Below are positions 22,463 through 35,544 of a DNA stretch of 64,000 nt, one piece after another. The position numbers were made by a program, and so were the translations under genes. Within the stretch, counting starts at the first letter, position 1, and each line of letters starts with the position of its first letter. Origin of the DNA: Sepiola atlantica (lineage: Eukaryota; Mollusca; Cephalopoda; Sepiida; Sepiolidae). Where the stretch lies: assembly GCA_963556195.1 (NCBI GenBank), contig OY744521.1, positions 130,170,788 to 130,234,787 on the forward strand, given 5' to 3'. The notes under the pieces are model-generated. The model was not told where the DNA came from. It saw nothing but the letters and a program-made list of their open reading frames with translations, and made no database searches.

Positions 22463-23110
22463 AAGCCCCAGCCCTGGGTCAAATTGCATAGGAGGTAGGA
22501 GAGGCTCCCGTTAGCCACGGTGAAGGCAGCTACTTTAGGAGAAGCAAATCTCCATATAAAAAAGAAAAAGGATTTAAGGTGCTATAGAAGGCCCTTTTAA
22601 TAGAAGTATGCACTGTTGTAGGGCGTGGATGACATCTCACCGTCCTTGTTGTCCAGAGAGGTAAAACCTCTAGGATACTAAAACTTGCAGACAAATCAGC
22701 TTGTTTACCATCTTGCTATTGCTTTCGCCTGCTATATGTCTGCTCAGTCCTAAAGTGTGGTATAGACGTTGTACAAGTATATGCCATTTAAATTACTCTA
22801 TGTAAAAATGTTTTTAGACGGCTATCTCGCTGGCCATCTAGTTTGTCACTCCATCTACTGAAAGTCCTATGGCGATGAACGAGTGGTGACGTGTACTAAG
22901 ACGGCAATCATCTGTCAAGATGGGCAATCACCATGTATGTCGAAGCTACTTCTTTCATCTTTGCGCGCCAGAGGCTGCTCTTCATAGTCATCTACGAAGT
23001 TATCCGAGGAAAGACAGTCATGGTAATGACAACAGTGAGGACAGAGAGACGGCACATATCTGTCAAGGTGGGCAATCAGCATGCACACTTTAGGAATCGA
23101 CATATCTCTA
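22461..23110. repeat. Unclassified repeat-like DNA with a 29 bp direct repeat
   Basis: GC content is higher than the flanks and the block begins exactly at a (TA)n array with TAAGCCCCAGCCCTGGG, typical of retroelements next to TA arrays. ATCTGTCAAGATGGGCAATCA at about 22911 recurs as ATCTGTCAAGGTGGGCAATCA at about 23058. The Cys/His-bearing minus frame at 23103-22915 has no family I recognise. Confidence 0.4.
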
Positions 23111-23911
23111 TATCTCTTTTTTGATATTTATATATTTTCATATGTTCGTATTTATCTATTTGTCCACGCGACCAAATGATATGAGTCAAGAGCAGGAAAA
23201 GTCCCCAAAATCCGAAATTGCCACTATATTTAGAAATCTTAAAATCACACCTAACACTATTTCTTTCAAACAATGCCATAAAATGTATGTCTAACAATCT
23301 TAACAAGTCTGACAATCTTATTAAATCAAACAAGTAACCTCGTTGTGTTCTGGAAATGATCGATGTTGTTTTCCGGTTATAGTAGACAGAGAAAGAGAGG
23401 GGGTAGATAGAGGGGAGAGAGAGAATGGGAAAAACGTGATAGGGGAAAAGAGGAGAAGAACGCTAAACACAATTTGTTTAGATGACCCCCTCTCCACAGG
23501 AAACGCCACCCTACAATTAATCGGATAAGTGGTAAGAACATCCGGGCCGATTTATATGTCGGGATACTTCATCTGAGATTCTGGGAAAAGAAGATTATGA
23601 ACTAGGTGAACCTTTCGGAAAAGGGTTGGTGTCACTTCTAGACAAGGGTGCGAAAAGTGTGGGTGAGGAGGAAAATTGTTACTATTTGCAGTAAGTATCT
23701 CATTTGTTTGATTATTGTGAAAGTCATAGGTAACATTAAGCATCATTAATTTATAAAAACTTTTCCGTTTAGTCTGATTATTTTTATTAATTAAAACAAT
23801 TAATTGACAACATAATTGTTCGATGAGTATCACAATTATTAATGCAAAAAAATAAATGTGAAATAATTGGCGTTCGTGTTACTTTTTGAAATATCCGTTC
23901 GTTATGGTATT
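23111..23911. other. No gene seen
   Basis: A purine-rich GAGAG segment lies at about 23385-23460. Frames over it are compositional. Confidence 0.5.
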
Positions 23912-23929
23912 TCTCTCTCTCTCTCTCAT

Positions 23930-24002
<73 letters not shown>
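23912..24002. repeat. (CT)n then (AT)n microsatellite
   Basis: A short CT run is followed by about 36 AT units with one ATGT interruption. The four open frames crossing it in both directions are artefacts. Confidence 0.95.
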
Positions 24003-24004
<2 letters not shown>

Positions 24005-25845
24005 AGAGATTACCAAGATATTTTTTCCAAAGAGAATTTATCACAAGGAACAAATCTTTTATTTTACTATTTATTAAATTTGTAAAATTAGTGTTACCTA
24101 CACGTGTTTTGCTACCTAGCAAAGTGCTTGTTATGCAGTTGATTGGGGGAGATACACAACCTAAGATATTGTCATCAATAACTGACAATACCCCACAGGG
24201 GATTGACCCAGTTGAAATCACTTAAGAAGGAAAAAAACAAGTTCAAAAGGTAGCCTAAACAACTCTGTAATATGTGGGAGCTGTAATGCGTCTCCACAAA
24301 AACCAAATCCAGTGCAATCGGAAAAGGGTGAAAAAGGGGAAAAAAGAATGGGGAATCTCCCACATCCGGCGGAATACATATCTGTCAACCTCAATATACT
24401 CCCCCCCCCCCAAAAAAAAACCTAATCAAACTGTCCACAGCGCAACGTTTGAATAATCCCTAGGGTCCCAGAATTGGCACATGAAACCTACTATTATTCC
24501 ATTGACGAGTCCAGTATCAACTTCTGTCAATAGACATGAAGCAATACAGATAGTCCGACGATAAAAGCAAAAGATTAAAGCCTTTTCACTCGCGAATGCA
24601 AAAATGGCCGGGCTACACAATAACGATCCCGCAGAAAACTGAAAGATATGATAAAAAATAAAAATAACAAAAACTAACAGAAAGTAATATTTTGAAAAAT
24701 CTTGTGTCTCTTTTTTTATTGTTAAAAGCCAACCTGTTCTAGGTCGGGAAAGATGAATTGATATAAGATAAAAGATTAACATAATTAAATAATTAAGCTC
24801 CAACAACAACAAAAAAACCGTGGACAATTTTATTAGAAAAGGGGGAAGTAACGACCATTACGCCCGGTTGAATTATCTCCCATGGATTGACACGGATCGA
24901 TCTGCCTTTAACATCCATTCACCTCTCTCTAATTTATTTATAGTAATCCAAGGAAAAAGTTGATGACAGGTAACTATTTCTTCGTAGTGATGGACCAGGA
25001 TATTAATTTATACAAGAAAAGAAATAGGATTAAATCAGGATGTATAACTACCATGGACGACTTTTACCCAAGATACACCCACAATAACCAAGTAACATCT
25101 ATCTTCTATAACAAAAACTAATCATCCCTAGATTATTTTATATTTTATATTTATTTATTCTATTTTATCCTATAGTTCAATGTATGCTGATTGCAATTTT
25201 TAAGGCAGTACTATTTATATAAGGATTCCCTACATTTACCGTGTACGTTTCCAAACACACCTTTTCCACCACATTCCTCCCATGATTATTTTTTAGAAAA
25301 TAATTGGCGGAACAAGTAGAGATCCGTGTTTAATTGGGATTAATATGGTAGTCAGTTCGTTAGAAGGCACAAGAAATAAGTTGAGAGGTTTCAAAGTTAA
25401 ACTCCAGAAACGACCTTCCTACCTACAAATCACTTTCTCCGCTGGACTTTTTGACACCCGATTTTCTTGCAATCGGACATTTGCTTACATTCGGGCAGCG
25501 TTTTGCCTTGTGTTTTTCTCCCCACAATTTTTATTTTACTTTTGTAAATTTTAAATCTTGGCCTTTGCAAACTTATCTATCCCAGCAATTTCCTCTGGTG
25601 ATAAGATTTTAATTTTTGAAAAGCCTGGCTTAAGTAAAAAATTAATTTAAAAAAATTAATTGAATAAATTGCCTTTTTGCGGAATATACCTTGCATAGAG
25701 CAACTGAATTGAAAAAAGATCTGCCTTTCGCTTTTCTAATTCCTTTTCATCCTTCTACATATCTATCTGCTTTATCCTGTATATTGAGTTGTATACCTTT
25801 CACAGAAGGTTCTACCTTTCCTAAAAGTTCGCTTCTAGTTTTCCA

Positions 25846-25848
<3 letters not shown>
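24003..25848. other. Unrecognised DNA
   Basis: A C-run followed by an A-run sits at about 24401-24420. The 133-codon minus frame at 24827-24426 has a hydrophobic, low-complexity composition and no recognisable motif. Confidence 0.5.

Positions 25849-25895
<47 letters not shown>
25849..25895. repeat. (AT)n array, left of the Penelope-like remnant
   Basis: About 23 uninterrupted AT units. Confidence 0.95.
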
Positions 25896-25899
<4 letters not shown>

Positions 25900-26321
25900 T
25901 TGAGAGGTCCCAATACTATCTTTAGTTCTGAGGTATACATGTTTACTTTCAGAATGAGTTTTGTTCGTATGCTCTGTGTTGTTGTGATTTGAATTTTAGT
26001 ACTACGAGGATGCATTTGATGTCGTCTGTGGTGTAGTTTAGAAGATTGAAATGTTTGGCTACTGGGTATCGTTTGGATCTGTATCTATTGTTCATTCATG
26101 GTTGTTGAGGCGTTTGCGAAACTCCGGGTTTATTTCCCCAGCGTAGTAGTTTTGTGCATCTGGTGCAGTATATCATATAATCACGTTCGGGCTATTGCAG
26201 ATGAGAGGGGTGAGTTGAACGTTGGTGCCTGCAGGTGTAGTTGCGTTGTTAGTTGTGATGCATTGGCATATTTGGTATCTAGGTTTGTTTCATGTATTGT
26301 TTCCTTGGGGTGCGCGGGTAT

Positions 26322-26323
<2 letters not shown>
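25896..26323 (-). mobile_element. Penelope-like element remnant, GIY-YIG endonuclease region
   Basis: Minus-strand reading, with frame changes, gives in order YCTRCTK (the Cys-x2-Cys pair that precedes the nuclease core), then GEINPEFRKRLNNHE, then KRYPVAKHFNLLNYTTDDIK. This order matches the GIY-YIG endonuclease of Penelope-like retroelements (ytCt-C-klYiGeT---Rkrl-nH, then -pVa-HFn---Ht-dDi). At least two frameshifts and a stop occur within 300 bp and no reverse transcriptase part is present, so it is a dead 3' fragment. It is enclosed exactly by two (TA)n arrays. The plus-strand frames over it are shadows. Confidence 0.6.

Positions 26324-26403
<80 letters not shown>
26324..26403. repeat. 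(TA)n array, right of the Penelope-like remnant
   Basis: About 40 uninterrupted TA units. Confidence 0.95.
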
Positions 26404-26406
<3 letters not shown>

Positions 26407-26851
26407 TAAAATGGACGAACTTCAATAGAGTATACATGCCCAATTATTAACCCGGCCTGAAAGATTAATTATAACATCATATACTCAAAATACTGCGGGT
26501 ATCAGATCAGTTACTATACTTTATTATAGTTATTATAAAATTATGTATGCGATTTACTATACTCTGTAATTCACTTTTAACGGAGAACAAACAAAAGTGC
26601 TCATTTACTTTACCAAGGACATATATATATATATATTATCATTAAATGGACACTATACTTTAATTTGATTTTCTATTCCTACGGTATTACGTCTATACTC
26701 AACTCGCAAGATTAAAGATAAAAATGTGACTAATTCATGAGTCGACGTTTTAATAGTGTTACTAAAAATGTGTCATCCGACCTGGAATTACCATTGTGAG
26801 CAACATTATCAAATCGTTGGCTTATGAGTCGGTTACATATGATGTCCATTA
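26404..26851. other. AT-rich DNA, short TA run at about 26622
   Basis: Nothing recognised. Confidence 0.5.
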
Positions 26852-26852
26852 A

Positions 26853-26948
<96 letters not shown>

Positions 26949-27120
26949 TTATATATATATATATATCATTATATATATATATATCTTTATATCTTTATAT
27001 ATACATATATATATATAGTCTATAGAAGCTTTGAGTCATTTATACACGAAGATGAAAAAGGCAGTTTACATAATATAGGAATAAAGATGCATTCAAAAAA
27101 GGCTTAAGTACATTTGGTAC

Positions 27121-27170
<50 letters not shown>
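26852..27170. repeat. Compound (AT)n arrays
   Basis: 26852-27017 is AT with ATCTTT, ATCATT and ATACAT interruptions toward its right end; a clean array follows at 27124-27170. Confidence 0.95.
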
Positions 27171-27173
<3 letters not shown>

Positions 27174-27544
27174 GAATGTAAACATCATATATGCTTGTTT
27201 TCCACGCCGAAGGTACACACACACACCGCCCCAGCCATAAAAGGAAAGTCCGAGTTTTCACCGTTTTTAGCCTCCTCAGTTAAAACGTAATGAACCAAGG
27301 CAAATACATCGTATCACAGAGAGACAAGATATTTCTGGGGTAATATATAAGGAAAACTACAAGACAACTGCTAGAAAATGGATTGATTAAAAATCATTAA
27401 AAAAAAACATCAAGTAATTTAAATGCGAGCAGAAAATAACATTAACAGAGGAATGCTTCAATTGAAGGAACAGTTAATTTAAAAGTAGAACGAGATGTAG
27501 ACGTTAGCAGGCAACGAAAATAGAGACGAACGATTATTATTTCG

Positions 27545-27695
27545 CTGGTCAGGTCCCTCGTTGTAATACATCTTTCTACTCCAGCAGATTATTTCAAAAA
27601 AACTGCAAGCTTGTGGAACTCTTTTCTCGGTAACTTTTTCCTCTTAGTCTTTCTAAGCGTAAGGTCAATAGGCCTCTTCTGTTTTTGAATTTGTC
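27545..27695 (+). mobile_element. LINE C-terminal fragment, APE-type (family distinct from J)
   Basis: The frame from 27551 reads RSLVVIHLSTPADYFKKTAS then LWNSFLGNFF, and a +1 shifted frame continues SLSKRKVNRPLL. This is the usual tail of Jockey/CR1-like ORF2 proteins (R--vv-iP---t--fknsFfprta-lWNsLp---F---fK--vn--l). One frameshift lies near 27650. It is too short to place by family. Confidence 0.5.
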
Positions 27696-28458
27696 ATGTT
27701 TCATTATTTTAACTTCTTACATTTAGTGGCTTCCTGTTTAGTCTGTAGTAACGTTTATAAAAAACGTTAAAACAGGACAACCAACATTGTCATTTATTTC
27801 CGAAGTATCCTGGTCAGGAGGTTCTATAGTCGTAGTACTCTTTTATGTATCTGACTTCTACTTATTTATATTTACTTGATGCCATTTTCTGTTATTTACT
27901 TTTCCGCGTACTCTTATTATCTCAAGGTACGATAACAGCTCTCTTATAAGTCCATAGCTTGTTTGGTCTGCTATTCTCTGTTTTGTTCATGAAAATCGAT
28001 ATATTTACCATAGATTCTTTATGTGATTAAGGTAGCCAATATGTCGGGTAGTGTGCAGGGTTGCGTTTCATTGGAGAAAATATTTTATTTTAAAATATGA
28101 CGATACCTTCCTGCTTGCATGTATTGTAATGTTTACGAAAGAGGTCCACAACAAAGAAAAAAAAAGATGTAACATAAATAATATAAAACTTTTTCTTTGA
28201 CTTGTTTTTAGGATTCATTTGAAATTGTATTCCAATTTTTGAAAGTGGTCTACAATTATTCAAACTGTTATAATTAGGTCACAGGAGGCGACGTTTAAGT
28301 CATTCACGCGTTTTTACAACGTAATGTTCGAATAAGTAATAAAGTAAAAAAACACATTTAAAAATGAAATTTTAAAAATAAACTTACTTTCACGTGTTCT
28401 TGAAGCGAACGTTTTCATTTGTACTTTCAACATTTTTTGGAGTTTTAGTTTTTGTGGG
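27696..28458. other. No gene seen
   Basis: T-rich DNA with no recognised feature. Confidence 0.5.
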
Positions 28459-28542
<84 letters not shown>

Positions 28543-28557
28543 TTTTTTTTTTTTTTC
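28459..28557. repeat. (ATT)n array ending in a T run
   Basis: About 27 ATT units then 16 T's. Poly-Leu and poly-Ile frames over it are artefacts. Confidence 0.95.
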
Positions 28558-29985
28558 TTATCGTTTCCTTTTTCCTTTGACTTCTGCAACTCTTTCCGTT
28601 TTTTCGTAATAATGTTATTATTTATTTTAGTCATATTTTTCATATTCATTTTTTAAAATTCACTTTCATTATTCTCATTTTTATTTTTCGTATTTCTTTT
28701 AATTCCCTTTTTATAAAATTTCAATAGTTTCCCTTGACTCATACTACTTTTTATATTCTTGTATTGTTTATTACTCTTTTAAATCCCTTTTAAGATCTCG
28801 CTATTTCTTTTTATTTTCACCACTGTACAGATATTAGACATAAAAAACGAAACGAAAGGTTTTCAAATTTCTTAAAATTGCCGTTTCAATATTTATTTAT
28901 TTTCTTGGTTGAATAAATTTATTTTTGTTATCGTTGTTTTCCTTTAAAATTCCACTGATCCACTTTTGTTTATGTGATGATCGCTCATAAATTGTAGCTG
29001 AGAAATTTGAAATATAGAAAAAAGTTCTTTAAGATCAAATGATCAGAAGATATAAAGAAAAACGAAGAGTAAAACAAAGCAAGAACTAATATTCTTAAGA
29101 GACGTCTATTTAAACTGCGCAGTTAACGTCGAAAATACTATGGTAACGTAAGTGTGACAGAACCACAAACCGACAGAACCTTTTACAGACAGAAATTCTT
29201 AGATGCATCTAAAATAAAATGCATCCGTTCAATCTTAATTAAAATGGAAACGTGACATATCTATAGACAGACAAAACTCCTCATAGGTATGCGAGGACGC
29301 ATGCTAACAAACTAACAAAAACGAAACGAAACAAAACAAAAACGAAAGAAAAAAAAAGATAAATGACAAAAGAAAAGCAATCGAAGAAATGCCTTTCAAC
29401 ATGTCGAATAAAATAAAAAAGCAATTTTTGATTGAATTACATCGAATGTTCTTTTTTTCAATGAAAAAGTTCCTTTTTCAAGTCTGGAAATCGATATTTC
29501 ACCACTTTAATTATTTGCTGATTTATCTTGAACCGACGATGATCAGAATCGATCTGCAAGTTCGTCACTGTTCACACATAAAGTTTAAACTGCGCCTGCA
29601 ATTATAACCACGTCATAATAAACTTTTAAAAAACGATGCCCAATAATTTATCACACTTATAAAAAAGGAATTCATATAAAGAAATTAAGAAAGCTGTTAT
29701 TTAAAACCTGAATGCCAAGTTCAATCGGTCTACCTGCATGCATAAGACACAACGCGCGTAAAGGATTTTCTCGTAGTTACGTTATTATATTTGAATCAAA
29801 ACATAAAACATGATATATTACTGCGGCCAAACCTTTACACGGTCACGCGTTGTGTTTTATTGACGTGATTATCATTTGAATTATCATATCAATGTGAATA
29901 ACGCTAACAGTTTTAGACCCCAAACTTATTAGGCAAATGTATTGTAATGATATTTTTCTTTTTAAACATTAACCAAACTCTTCAG
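28558..29985. other. T-rich then AT-rich DNA without a gene
   Basis: 28558-28960 is strongly T-biased on the plus strand. No domain is seen in 29389-29607 or other short frames. Confidence 0.5.
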
Positions 29986-29989
29986 ATCT

Positions 29990-30430
29990 GAAATAAGGGG
30001 CAGAACCAAAGTAAGGAGCTACCAAAGGTTGGTGGTAATAATTCTCCTTTTATGTCAGCGAATCTTTACCGATGAGAGTAGAACACGTTAAGCGACGGGA
30101 GACATTCGACAACGCTGCCTGCATCGCATCCACTGTGTCCAATGGCAGCATGTAGTCTCTAACATTACAGTATGTTTCTGCTGAAAATTAACTCTCTCCG
30201 ACAAATCATCATCACGTGACGTCTTCACTGGCTTGGTAATGTCGTTCGCCGTCAACCAAGAGTGTTGATCTACGATAAAATGGGGTCATCAACCCTACAG
30301 GATTTGAAAACGCAATGTGATAGACAACTACAAACTTGGTTGATGACGGTTAAAGCGGACCTGAAACTTGACATGGGTCCCTGCATCTACGAAGTTTGGC
30401 GTTGAAACAGCCAGTGGCTAGAGACCACAC
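29990..30430 (+). mobile_element. RTE-like/other LINE, reverse transcriptase C-terminal remnant
   Basis: Pieces in order: IRQRCLHRIHCVQWQ (about 30107-30152), LHWLGNVVRRQPRVLIYDK (about 30224-30282) and TWLMTVKADLKLDMGPCIYE (about 30332-30393) followed by VWR. These match the recurring C-terminal pattern of endonuclease-reverse transcriptase LINEs (fhqRclR-Il-i-WqD, lrWlGHv-R-----li--, tWl-tvKaDl---lGp). One frame change is needed between the first two pieces and several stops occur. It is dead, truncated at both ends and distinct from families J and R. Confidence 0.65.
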
Positions 30431-33400
30431 AATCATTGACTTACAAATCGTCAGGGTAAGTCGGTTTTCGTGACGAATTGCTGAACCCATTCGGGATGAA
30501 TTCTGTTCTAAGTACAATTAAGTAAGTACGCACCTTTACTTGATTCAATCGAACATCGTCTCAACTATTCACCTTTACTTTAACACGGTAGAATAGCCTA
30601 TTATTGTTATCGACTGTATTCAATAATAGTTGTATATAGTAAACCTGAATGCCACGGACTTTGGTATTACTGATTTGTAATTAAATGACACTTTTAGTTA
30701 ATCCGCTTTTCAATTATAACTAAAATTTATTCAATTATAAAATAGATCTGAAACCCGAGAGATTATATGTGTAGTATGTTCGCCATTGGCCTTTATAGAA
30801 ATGAAACATTTTTTCAGGCGTTTGTGAAAATTATAAATAGCGCTTCCATCGAAACAAGCTGGATTCTTAATTAATTTCCTTTCAACTTGAAGACGTTGGA
30901 ATGCTATTGTTTTACAGAAGTCATAGTAGGTCAAACGTATAAACGAATGTTTTTATCATTAATGTCTTTCAAGTTAGTGCCAGAACCTTAGTGAGTCTCT
31001 GGACCAAAGTTTTCAAGTGTAGAATATTTTGAGTAAAACTTAGAATTTCACGATAGTGACAGAATCCCAGTATTCAAGTGTTTATCAAGACTTACTTTTC
31101 TAATGATAGTTTGACTAGGAAGCGGGTCGTGAAGATATAATAACATGGTATTTTGAAGAAGAATAAGTAAAACTCCCGCCTACTTGTGTTAACTAACATA
31201 AGTCCGAATAAAGCATCTTCTGTCCGCATAAAAAAGAGTAGAGTGTGTTCTACTATTTTTTTAAAAATCCATTAAACTAGTAAAAACTTTTTCTTAAATA
31301 ATTTTAATATCTCAGCTTTTATAAAATATTAACCTTGTAGCGTTTGCCAAACAAAGTAGACGACAAAGCGACGGTCAGTCTCACACAGACAAAAGACATT
31401 AATATTTTACTGAGATTGGTTTCAACTACACCAACCCACTATGACATATAAACGAAATCGCGCATATGAAACTCTCTCGACAAATAAAGAGATTGAATTA
31501 AATCTATTAAATATTGCTTCCGAAAAGACCTACGCTTAAAGATGTTACGTCTATCTCCAAAATCAGAGGGGACAATTACAGAATTTATCAGATGGATACT
31601 GTAAATATAACCAGATTGACATTCAAGAGAATATGCCCAAATATGATATTTATTCAATTATACAAATGGATATGGCGTCGTATCTGTGATTATTTGTAAA
31701 ATAAAATAGTAAAATATATATTTCGATATTTAGCACAGATAATTTAATTTTGAGAAACGACCCAAGTATGATAACTAAATATATTTATCCATAAACAAGG
31801 AGAGACACTGAACGCAGAGAAATAAAAAGATATGGCGTCAGCAGTAAATGTTGACTAGTTGTTCTTCGTATCACGTTTTACACTTATTGCAAAGTCTTTG
31901 GAATAACTGCTCGAACAATAAACAAAAGAGAAGGCCCAATCAAAGATTCAACGTACTACCATAACAGTGATAGAAGAGGGTGTAAAACTTATCCAAATCC
32001 ATATACTGCGAACACACATAACACAATTATATTTGCTGAAAAACGATAATCCTAATTCTATTTTGGCTCCTGTGCTTCATACAATTGGTTCGAATTAAAG
32101 TGTGGATGACCTTCTTTGACCTTAATAATGCCGGAAATTGCGACCAGAAAGCGTTTACAGATGACACTTTCATTTATTAAAAAAACAAAACAAATACTGG
32201 ATGAATTTCCATAAATTTTGATGTACTCTTTTTTACCCTAATAGGTAAGTACATAATACAGTTTTTGTGCTATTTTTTTTTTAAGAGCAATATTATATAC
32301 AGAGGTGAACCTGCCAATCATCATTACAGCGGAATATATCTTGGTGAAACATTGAATACAAAGAAATCCGTTTTTTGACATTATTAAGTGATTGACCTGG
32401 AATCATCGTTTTGAGCAGGTCAATTAAAATGACATTTTTTCTCTGAATTAAGTAAGAATATATAAAAATATAAATACTTCATCTGCTATTTTGGAAATTG
32501 TTAGATTAGGAATGATAATTTGTGTTATTTCGATTATTCAAACAACTGTTATTATCTTGAATGTTATTCGCACAACGTTTCGTAACTTCCAACATTCTTA
32601 CGGTGCATCTTCTCGAACTCAAAAATATTTACATCGAACTCACACATCTGTACGAAATTCCGAATGGAACCTTTTATTTTATCCACAAGGGTAGCTTGCT
32701 CTCGTTCCGTCAGCCCTAACCGGGTAAATGTCTTCAGTAATTCGTATTAGTATCGCCTGTACTGAGGATTAAAACTTCAACTTTCATAAGACTCTCCGCC
32801 AAGACCTGTAGCGCAACAGATAAAAATGCTAAGTATTAATCAGTTATAATTGACAGTTCATCTGTGTCCTGAAGACTATTCCTTACCAAGAAATGCTAAC
32901 AAACTGATATGATTCTACCAAAGGGAATGCTATTCTATTAATGTTTTAGTTTTTAATTATAGAATAGTTTTATATAAAAGCAATGTCCAATAGAACTTCC
33001 AACCAATTACGAAGTATATCTTGCGTCGCCAGACATATAGTAACGTAGAAGTTTACGTCTTCATTATGAAATGATTGGCGGAGCTAGGTCACACGTGTGG
33101 AGCAGGGCGAGATAAGATATTGATATAGATCTAAATGAAGTTATTTAGACTTTGGCCCCGGTGGGAAACAGATGCCCCTCTTGTAACATTTTTCTTTGTG
33201 GACAACCTAAGCTAAACGAAGTTTCCAGGAATTAACACCTTTAATTATTTACCTGCTCAGGTAAGTAAAGAAAATTGCCGTCGTTGTTTTTTTTCTCGGG
33301 GAAACAACTTCATATGATAATGGTTAATTCCAATATGGCTAACTTATGTCACAAGGTGTCATGAGAAAAAATAAGCGAATACGAAGGAACACATAACCTT

Positions 33401-33653
33401 TCCTCAGCTTATAGTAACAGATAGACACTATAATTGTCTATGCCCAAACGAGTTCTAATTTAAGAGAGATAATATCCATATTGCAACATTAGTAAGAAAG
33501 TGGGAATTTGAATGGCAATAATTTGCAAAGGATCTTCCTACTGCACGACAATTCGATTTCTTGCGTAAGAATTTATCTCACATATTGAGTAGGAGTCGTA
33601 TATTTTCTATCAGACTCCCGAGTCCTTTCAAAATAAACAATATAAGTAATTCA
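30431..33653. other. Long AT-rich stretch without recognisable features
   Basis: About 3.2 kb with no open frame above 75 codons that resembles a protein, no microsatellite longer than about 20 bp and no repeat matched elsewhere in the window. TAGCGCAACAGATAA at about 32814 resembles a tRNA A box but has no partner B box. Confidence 0.5.
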
Positions 33654-34050
33654 AAGAATATCCGGCCCAGGACGGGTAAAATAAACTCCCCGAACAAAAC
33701 AGTTTTGTACCATTTTATGTCTCCTTACAAATATTAAAAACACTATATAATGCTACTAAACTGTATAGTTAGAATCTTCAACATTTGATAAAATCAATTA
33801 TAGAATTTGATTCTAGAAAATGTCTAAAACGTGAGGCTAGGTCTTAAGGGGTCTTAAGGTGAAATTAAAATTCAGAGAACTTTGCTTAATTGGTTACGAA
33901 TGACTAGGGATCAACCTAAATGAATTCGGAAACATTTTTGTTTTCCAATAGAAGTTTATGCCAATATTATGCAACCTAAAACATTCTAAATTACTCCAAA
34001 CAAACTGTAATTAAGAGAATATTACATAACTTATGCTAATACTCATTGTT
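33654..34050 (+). repeat. Unclassified dispersed repeat family D, copy 1
   Basis: Shares ordered blocks with 44905-45330: GGACGGGTAAA, then CTCC-CGAACA, TTTGATTCT-GAAAATGTCTAA, AAGGGGTCTT (AAGGGTGTCTT in copy 2), a TTGGT--C--A-GACTA block, and ATTATGC-ACCTAAAAC (ATTATGCCCCCTAAAAC in copy 2). No coding potential, terminal repeats or pol III boxes are seen. Confidence 0.7.
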
Positions 34051-35544
34051 AGAATTTCAAAAATGTGAAATTATCTGATTTTTTACGAATAACCCTTAGC
34101 CAGTATTTGTCCTCTTTGCATAACATTAAATTAAGCTAAATGTATTCGACATTACAACCCCTTAAGCTTAGCAAGTGTGTTCCAAAATTCATAATTATAT
34201 GTTTATTACTTTAGCAGTTGATCCCGTACATAGAAATATATAAACATTCACACATACCTAATTTTATATAAATATATATAAGCATGTTATTCGTCCACAT
34301 AATTAAACGTAGAAAGGTTTCATGCTATGTTACGCCCATTGGATAACTTAGCCCAGAAAAGGCGAGGATTAACTTTAGCTACGAGCATCACACAATCCAA
34401 ACGAACGAACATCGCTATATATTGCTCTTCATTCTATGAAAAACTGTTATATGATTTCAAACTATAGACAAATTGTCGATTTATTGATTGAAGAAATTTT
34501 CATTTTCAATTATGTTCAGAGTATTTCCAAGTTGAAAAGGCGGAGAAGTAATTTTCTTCGTTTTCAATTCTTGTCAGAATTTATCAACGCCATAATTTAC
34601 CAATTGACCTCTGACAAACAAGCGAAACTTATTTGTATTAGGCGTTCATTCGTTGTCTTAGATTGATTATTTTATCATACAATATCGAAACAGATAATAC
34701 GTTCGAATGAACTTTTCTCAAAGTATGTCTCATCATCACAGGAATCAATAGTTAACGAACAATTCTTTGAAATGGAGACACCACAAGCATTTATCCATGA
34801 AAATTATACTTATTTGATGTGTGCGCGTCTATTTAAGAGGCTACTTCTGTCGGTCTGTCATGCTTAAACTGTTTTCTTTTTTATTCGAATATTAAAAGAA
34901 AATGCACGTTTGTGGTTTTATTAATTCAAGGGTGTTGACGTTCTTTAAAAATGTTATCTGTCTGTCTGTCAAGTCTTGTACGATGATTAGCCGTATTTGT
35001 TTTCTTGAGTCTACGTTAGATGATACGAAATGATAACCATTTAGTTGTTCTTCCGTCAGAGTATTCTATAAAGTAATAGATAACAGTTTGTGTGAGAAAA
35101 CAGAATAATCTGATGTTACCAGATTTTCTCACACTATTCTCTTTAATATATCGTGGGGCTTCGAACCCTACCCCGTGAGTGACAGCTCGAAAACGTATTT
35201 AAGAACTCGCTCAGACGTTTGCAGATTTACTAGATATTCACTTATTTTGCTGTTGTATCCATCGAATTGCTTGTTTCGCTACATACCTAACTAGTCAAGA
35301 AATTACATTGGTTTATAGTTTAAATATATATTTAAACATATTATTATCCACATTCAAAAGCCTGACCCCGCACATTTTTCGTCACAGGGAAATTATCGTT
35401 ACAGTTTAAACCATTGTTGGTGTTATTTATGTCAACAAAAATTAAATTAGAAATCTATAAAACAGAGCAACTACTAATTAATTCTTTCGTAAAATCACTG
35501 TAGAAACTATCAAAAAGTCGCGTATTTTTATAGTTTATTACTTC
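34051..35544. other. AT-rich DNA; one short hairpin
   Basis: 35090-35100 and 35124-35134 are perfect 11 bp inverted repeats (GTGTGAGAAAA) around an inner AATCTG/CAGATT pair. Nothing else is recognised. Confidence 0.5.

Noticed and set aside
24426..24827. 133-codon minus-strand frame
   Set aside because: Hydrophobic, AT-driven composition, no motif; an A-rich tract and an ordinary spacer explain it.
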